64,000 nt of DNA, from positions 124,001 to 188,000 of the forward strand of contig BGZK01000714.1 of assembly GCA_005406025.1 (NCBI GenBank). Reading direction: 5' to 3'. Both the position numbers and the translations under genes were made by a program. The notes beneath the pieces are model-generated. The model had not been told where the DNA came from. It saw nothing but the letters and a program-made list of their open reading frames with translations, and did no database searches. This DNA comes from Eumeta japonica. Its lineage: Eukaryota > Arthropoda > Insecta > Lepidoptera > Psychidae. Each line of letters opens with the position of its first letter. The first letter of the stretch is position 1. Positions 58,601 to 64,000 of this stretch are shown here, piece by piece.

Positions 58601-61600
58601 GCGCCACCTAGTGGTAAATCTTACTGGCACATCAGTTATTAGTGATTTGAAGTTGCTCGCTAAACCGCTTGCGGGAACTTTATACTGTAGTTTTTGTGTC
58701 ACCCTGATAAAAGTTAACTAGGTATATTTTTCAATGATTGGACAATTTCACAATAATTTTTTTATATCGCCCCAAAAGAAGTATAACTTCAAAAACATTT
58801 GTTTTGCATTACAAATTAATATCTACAGTTGGGATATAGATTGTGATGTAGACTATAATTCAAGGGAGAGCATTTTTTAACTTTTCATTTCGAAAAGTTC
58901 ATTTAACAAATATTTTAAAAAAGATAAGTTTGTACAGAACCCTTGGGATTTAAATCCCATTTACGATCGCCATTGTTTTTTACGATAATCATGCGAGTCG
59001 AAAGCTATACATTCTATAGAAATTTGTATCTTTTAACCCTACGAATGTCTCTTCAATTCGTATCAACCATGTTTTTATGTGTATTGAAACGTACAGTGTG
59101 ATTGAGTTGCGCCGCCAGCTCGTTCTTGAGGTAGGCGACGCCGCCGCCCAGCCCCGCCACCTCGCTGGTGAACTGCACGAAGGTGCCGCGCGACGGGAAG
59201 ATGGGATCGTCGCGGTGGTCCACGGCCACCACGTGCCGTATACCCGACTTCATCACCGGCCCTTTATCATAAATATTATTACCAACTACATCATTGTAGG
59301 TATTATATTAGCTTATACAATTGAACATAGCCTTCTTCGGACATGTGTTGTTCATCCGTTCAATTTTATAAAGTACCTATTTATAAGTGTGAAAGGTCCA
59401 GCAACGATTGATTAAATCATTCACTAACTCATCATCGCTCAGCCTAAGCCATTGAGGATTGAAAATTTAAATTCCATTATCTGAAATACAATGGGCAAGG
59501 AAAGTATAAGATCTGGACATCACTATACAATGCCTTCTTATACATTAAAATATACCCCATGTCTTATATTAACTTTGTCATGTCGACTGGTATCCACTGT
59601 AGATACGGAACAAAAAGAAAATCAGGATAATGGCAATAATACCATCAGAACTATCCATTACGACTACAAATATAATGATTAATGGTGAGTAGTTTTCCAC
59701 ATCGTCATTACGTCAAGAAGACTTTGAAAACTCGCCAATGTATACAGAGTGTACACGTACCGCTGCTCTCGCGCACCTTGAAGCTAGTGGTCTTGCTGAG
59801 TACTGCGGTGTCTCGTACTAGACCCTCCCACTGCACGCTGTGTTTTGTCTGGAAGTGCAAACATAAATAGTTATGAACTGGATTGTTAGTAGACTAAGAC
59901 TAGCTCCAGGCTTATTTGTTGAACTTTAATCGTAGATATCAAAAAAGTGGATTAGTTAATTGATGATCCTTGAAGTATTTGTTCGTTATCAAACGACAGG
60001 ACAGTGCAAACAAGTACACCAATCTCAGCTAATACAAAAAACCGGCAAAGTGCGTGTTGGATTCGCGCACGAAATGATCCTTACCATTATTTATACATTA
60101 GACACTATATTATAACTTTTTTTTTAGTTTTTCATTTTTATTTGAATTAAGTAGCTATTTATTTTTAAAGGGAGCATAAATCTAAATATTCTGTAAACAT
60201 TTCAAGTTTCTACCTTGTTGTTATTAAGATTGAGAAAAAAACAGCAAAAAAAATCACGTTTGTTGTATGGGAGTCCCCCTTAATTTATTTTATTCATTTA
60301 CAGCAAAAAAATCACATTTGTTGTATGAGAGCCCTCCTTAAATATTCATTTTATTTTAATTATTTATTTTTAAAGTGAATATGTACCTAAATATTCTGTG
60401 AATATTTCAAGCGTCTACCTGTTGCTGTTATTAATATTGAGCAAAAAACTGGCAAAAAAAATCAGGTTTGTTGTATGGGAGCCCCACTTAAATATTAATT
60501 TGATTCTGTTTTTAGTATTTGCTATAGTGGTAACCGAGATACATTATCTGTGAAAATTTCAACTGTCTAGCTATCATGGTTCATGAGATACAGTCTGGTG
60601 ACAGACAGACGGGAAGTGGAGTCTTAGTAATAGGGTCCTGTTTTTACCCTTTAGGTACGGAACCCTAAAAAGGAAGTTTCATGCAAGATGTAGGCATTTA
60701 ACCCACAATATACAACACTTCTTAAATTAAATATAATTTCTTGACTAGCATTTCATACATCTATATATATAAAGAAGGATGTGTATATTATGAAATCGAT
60801 AGACTCAGAAACTATTTGACCGATCATTATGAAAATTGCTATGTATATGTATTTTTTCACGTAGAAGGTTTTTATGCTATCCCCATTGACGTAGCTCGCC
60901 AACAGGCGGAGCTCCACTGTATCGACTTTTCCTTCCTTCAACCGATTATCATGAAAATCATTATGTGTATATATTTTTTTACGGAGAAAATGATTATGCT
61001 ATCCCCATGGACGTAACTCACCACCAGGTGGCGCTGCAATGTACCGACTTCCGTATCGTTTAACTGATTGTTATGAAATTGTTGGTTGTGTAGAACCAGA
61101 TATACAGTTTAATCTCTAAATAATAGAGAGGTCATTTAAAATGATCGTGTGGGAAAAATATGAATAAATGCCACAAACGGTTCTAAAACGGTCTAAATAT
61201 CGTAGTCCACGCAGGTGGAGCTGCGGGCAAAAGCTAGTATATACATAAATATATGTGTGTGTGTGTGTGTGTGTACGTGTGTTTTGCATATTCAGTATAC
61301 AGGATGGAATCGATTACGAATCTTGTCACAAATATTCATAATCTCCTCTTTTTTTAGAACGACTTCGCCAAAGTAACTATAAGAAAAACTTGTCACAGTT
61401 CTATAACAGAATAGATATATCTAGTGACAGGAGTATACTAAAATAGAACAGTATTAGTAGTATTGTTGGTAACTGTAATAAGAATAGTGAAGAGGAGCGA
61501 GGCGAGAAGATAAGAGAAAAGTGACACTTACTGCAGGTGAAGTGTTGAAGGAGAGGTCGAGCAGCAGGCCGCGGTCCAGTAGGCGGTAGCCAGACCACGG

Positions 61601-62895
61601 GTATTCATGGCTCTGCTGGAACACGGACGCCGACAACCTAACGAGACAAGTACACGTCATTCACGTCTCTTATTTGTTCTCTCTTACATTTTAATAGTAT
61701 CAAATGGAAACACTTCAAATCATTACACTTAGTTTGTCCTATTATAGCACAAATAGAAAAAACTGGTCAAGTACGAGCTGAGGAAGGATGGGTTCTGTAC
61801 TATAAATCCTACATTACCCTTTTAAGTTTTATAATCTTTTAGCTAGATAACCAAAAAATTGTTACATATATGAAGATAGTTTCAGTTTTGCTGAACTATT
61901 TTATTGGACTACATAAATGATGACATTAATATTTATGAGAACAATATACCACCATAGAAACGTAAGGAACAAAAATTTAATTTTTAAACACACCATAAAA
62001 TAAAATGATTAAGGCTTGCCTAAATTGTGATCTTGAGCACACCACTGTATGTAAGACTGCACGCTTTTGAAAATGTGTTTATATATACTCACACGGGCGC
62101 GAGTGGTCTATAGGGGTAAGGCTTTGCGGCCGTGACGCTGAAGTTGCTGGAGCTCCGGTAACCCATGCTGTATTCGGCTTGCAACCGTTCACCGCGCCCC
62201 AGTACGTTGGGTAGCCGGGCGCCTGTCGACCACAATATTGAATTACTGTACAGACATTCGATATACAGGAATGTAGAAAGGCTTACAATAATGTATATAG
62301 GGTCAGATTAAAGTATAAATGTGGAAGGGATGAGAGGGATGAGGATATAAATGAGAGTCCTACCGAGTACTAGATTGCCTTCGTTCTCGCTCACGGTGGT
62401 GTTGACTCCACCCACGATGCGTGACATCTCGGACACCGAGAAAGTTACCTACATTGGAAAAGATTTTCATTATATAATAGTGATTTTTAATATATATTTT
62501 TAATATAATACCAGTGTATATATCACTCAAAACCCAAGGCAAATAACAGAAATTTATGTATATGCATATGTGGAAAACTAATATATTTTATATAAATCAT
62601 CACATGACTATAGTGCAATGCAAATTTATTAGCATGTCTGAAGTTAGTTGCAAGAGAAAACTTGTGTGATGCCCTGTTGGCACCGATAGTGAGATACTGC
62701 GATGCGTTTTGTGCCTAAGTTCACAGACACTAAAAACTTTGCATCAGATTATAACAATTTGTACTGCTCTGCTAAGTCTAAGGTGCTAATGAAACAAACC
62801 TCGAGTCCTTCGGGCGTAGCGCCGGGTCCCGAAGACACGTCGATGAGCACACCAATGTCCCGGAAGCAACCCATCGACTCCAGTTTGTTGCGGAC
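55320..62895 (-). CDS. SAMM50: SAM50 (SAMM50), outer-membrane beta-barrel assembly channel, N-terminus outside window
   Basis: Omp85-family core of the sorting and assembly machinery, inserting beta-barrel proteins (porin, Tom40) into the mitochondrial outer membrane. Exons in coding order: 62800-62895, 62364-62448, 62093-62222, 61532-61637, 59761-59848, 59095-59261, 56693-56860, 55320-55619; phases agree, 379 residues. Human SAM50 has 469 residues, so about 90 N-terminal residues (start and most of the POTRA domain) lie beyond 64000. Conserved blocks in order: [104 protein letters not shown] and ARLELNYAIPL. The LRGF motif (L6 loop of Omp85 proteins) is present, and the C-terminus ends in the hydrophobic beta-signal QFGVGVHFL. 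Confidence 0.96.
56693..56860 (-). CDS. SAMM50: SAM50 exon 7: LRGF motif
   Basis: Acceptor ACGCTGCAG, donor GTGAGT. Encodes [20 protein letters not shown], with the L6-loop R-G-F triad conserved in Omp85 proteins. Confidence 0.96.
58200..58330. repeat. Lepidopteran dispersed repeat with tRNA-like box
   Basis: AAGACAAACATTT and its inverse AAATGTTTGTC flank a short A/T centre, followed by GGGAATTGAACCCAGGCTCC, which resembles a reversed tRNA B-box, and GTGCATCAACTAGGGTCACT. Not a tRNA: no cloverleaf can be drawn. Probably a SINE or LINE tail. Confidence 0.45.
59095..59261 (-). CDS. SAMM50: SAM50 exon 6
   Basis: Acceptor ATGATAAAG, donor GTACGT. Encodes [20 protein letters not shown] and GGGVAYLKNELAAQLNHT; the family has D-S-R-N-S-S-I-L-P-R-R-G at this place. 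Confidence 0.95.
59761..59848 (-). CDS. SAMM50: SAM50 exon 5
   Basis: Acceptor GCACTTCCAG, donor GTACGT. Encodes [20 protein letters not shown] and SFKVRESS. Confidence 0.94.
60040..60759 (+). repeat. Retroelement 3'-end with internal triplication
   Basis: The block GTTTGTTGTATGGGAGTCCC or a close variant (preceded by AAAAAATCA) occurs at about 60256, 60318 and 60466. The segment closes with ACAGACAGACGGGAAGTGGA, GGGTCCTGTTTTTACCCTTT and ACGGAACCCTAA at 60664, the same tail as 36311-36412. Confidence 0.6.
60760..61237 (+). mobile_element. Non-autonomous Helitron, 478 bp (SAM50 intron 4)
   Basis: Starts TCTATATATATAAAGAAGGA and ends GGGCAAAAGCTAG. The 5' base is preceded by A (60759) and the 3' end followed by T (61238), as expected for Helitron insertion between A and T without target duplication. 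A GC-rich hairpin CGCAG-GTGGAG-CTGCG lies at 61210-61225, about 12 bases before the CTAG end. The inside carries two direct copies of a module with GCTATCCCCAT(T/G)GACGTA and a C-A-x-C-A-G-G-x-G-G-x-G-C-T block. No Rep/helicase coding. Confidence 0.85.
61254..61281 (+). repeat. (GT)n microsatellite next to the Helitron
   Basis: About 10 GT units, with one AC interruption near the end, 16 bases past the Helitron 3' end. Confidence 0.9.
61328..61389 (+). repeat. 63-bp dispersed repeat, copy 2
   Basis: CAAATATTCATAATC, then GCCAAAGTAACTATAAGAAA; see the partner at 19264-19326. Confidence 0.6.
61532..61637 (-). CDS. SAMM50: SAM50 exon 4
   Basis: Acceptor GTCTCGTTAG, donor GTAAGT. Encodes [20 protein letters not shown] and RGLLLDLSFNTSPA, matching the family's F-P-W-S-S-x-x-x-x-D-R-G block. 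Confidence 0.94.
62093..62222 (-). CDS. SAMM50: SAM50 exon 3
   Basis: Acceptor GGTCGACAG, donor GTGAGT. Encodes [20 protein letters not shown] and SVTAAKPYPYRP, matching L-P-N-L-L-G-R-A-E and the F-F-K-P-R-P strand. Confidence 0.95.
62364..62448 (-). CDS. SAMM50: SAM50 exon 2 of window
   Basis: Acceptor CCAATGTAG, donor GTAGGA. Encodes [20 protein letters not shown] and ENEGNLVLG. Confidence 0.95.
62800..62895 (-). CDS. SAMM50: SAM50 exon 1 of window (POTRA end)
   Basis: Acceptor GTGTTCAG, donor GTTTGT. Encodes [20 protein letters not shown], the last helix and strand of the POTRA domain. Starts in phase 0, so earlier exons follow at higher coordinates. Confidence 0.94.
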
Positions 62896-64000
62896 CTGAA
62901 CACACACTGAATGTATCACATGTTATTTACATATATGGCAAAGGTAAAATTCTAGACAGTGAAATTCCTTAAATATTCTACTCCAAAAAGAAATAGCTCA
63001 ACCACATCTTGCGTTGGCAAATTAGATAGAACCTGTTAGCCTGAGTTTATGCGAAATCTGTTCATATAATTTATTATTTTATTGGTTTTCATAATTTGAA
63101 TTCTATAAGATGTTCAACTGCATTTCACAGAATTAAAATTAATGCATAATAATCAAGACAGTTTAAAAAAGAGCCAAAACTTCAAAACTTAAAAAATGTT
63201 AAAAATAAAGTTACAATATAGAACAATACCCCACGAGATTAGTAATGAATTGGTTTTGGATAAGATTTTCATATCTTGGAATTGGTCATAAATTGTTTGT
63301 TATAATGGAATAGATTACTACGAATTTGAAATGGGAATATGCGAGACATCTCATTTTAGGGTTACTCAATCGATATCTGTCTATACCCATTGTTCTTAGC
63401 GCAGACTATTGATTAGAAATTTGGATCATAAGATATTTTCTTGCACCTAATCATAGTGACAGAATTACATTCTTCATATTGTGTAAACACTATTTGAAGG
63501 GTACAGCACTAGGGAAGTTCTATATTAAATTAGATATTAATACCTGATAATAACAGATGTTAGAAAATGTATTTCAAATTTATATTAAATTCTATGCCAT
63601 TTAAGTGATTGAGAAGAAATACATTTTCGAAGAATTTAGTTTTATAGTGGTAGAGCGATACCGTGGTTATCTTTGCTGTAGCACGAAAATAGATCGGCTC
63701 GACCAGGGTGATACCACACTCTAACAGACTAAAGACATAAAGTAATAGTATATGTTGTGGTGTTGCATCCAGTGAGTGAGAGTTCTGGTTACTCCTCTGG
63801 GGTTGTGAATGTTTATGGGCATTGATAACCACATATTCTCTGGTGGCTTATAACCATGTTTGCTCTTTGATAATGCTGAAAAAAGAAAAGTTTCTTTCTC
63901 CGCATTGGGACAATACATTTATTAATATCATATTGCACACTTTCTCATTTAAGAAGAAAGTGTGTTTACTAGTTTGTACATCTTTTATGCAACAATAGCA
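62896..64000. other. SAM50 intron at the window edge
   Basis: AT-rich; no further SAM50 exon recognised. Contains SINE-like copy 4 at about 63645-63820. Confidence 0.55.
63645..63820 (-). repeat. SINE-like dispersed repeat, copy 4
   Basis: ATCGGCTCGACCAGGGTGAT, ACCACACTCTAACAG, then GTGAGTGAGAGTTCTGGTTA; reverse-oriented relative to copies 1 and 3, same orientation as copy 2. Ends approximate. Confidence 0.55.

Overview
Eukaryotic nuclear DNA, almost certainly an insect and most likely a moth or butterfly. Coding blocks are short, GC-rich and alanine-rich, and sit in AT-rich introns with GT/AG borders. The non-coding DNA carries mariner, hAT-type, Helitron, SINE-like and LINE debris of kinds common in Lepidoptera. 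There is no operon structure and no prokaryotic signature. Four protein genes can be assembled from exons whose splice phases agree.

Layout: (1) 3779-23423, plus strand: a full-length ABCB (P-glycoprotein/MDR type) exporter in 19 exons, 1273 codons plus stop; only a short N-terminal exon is missing. (2) 23424-29900: intergenic, with hairpins and a decayed mariner. (3) 29901-42512, minus strand: six exons of a strongly diverged SLC10A7-like (sodium/bile-acid cotransporter 7 family) membrane protein. Its introns hold two mariner copies and a long foldback element; its 5' end is not found. (4) 42513-46987: intergenic, with a degenerate tandem block and an 811-bp hAT-type MITE bounded by perfect 8-bp target duplications. 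(5) 46988-53829, plus strand: complete NDUFAF3 (complex I assembly factor), 6 exons, 188 aa, with two minisatellites and a LINE fragment in its introns. (6) 55320-62895, minus strand: 8 exons of SAM50/SAMM50 (outer-membrane beta-barrel assembly); its N-terminal part lies beyond the window.

Orientation: ABCB and the SLC10A7-like gene converge; the SLC10A7-like gene and NDUFAF3 diverge; NDUFAF3 and SAM50 converge, with about 1.5 kb between stop codons. NDUFAF3 and SAM50 both act in mitochondrial membrane-protein biogenesis, but nothing in the sequence shows co-regulation.

I found no CRISPR, phage, toxin or other clearly new system. The most unusual items are the diverged SLC10A7-like gene, which has lost family motifs and has a doubtful first splice donor; two mobile elements whose ends can be set to the base (hAT MITE, Helitron); a mariner with matching inverted ends and TA flanks; several long foldbacks; and two minisatellites in one gene, one of which holds a 193-codon ORF open purely through its 45-bp period.
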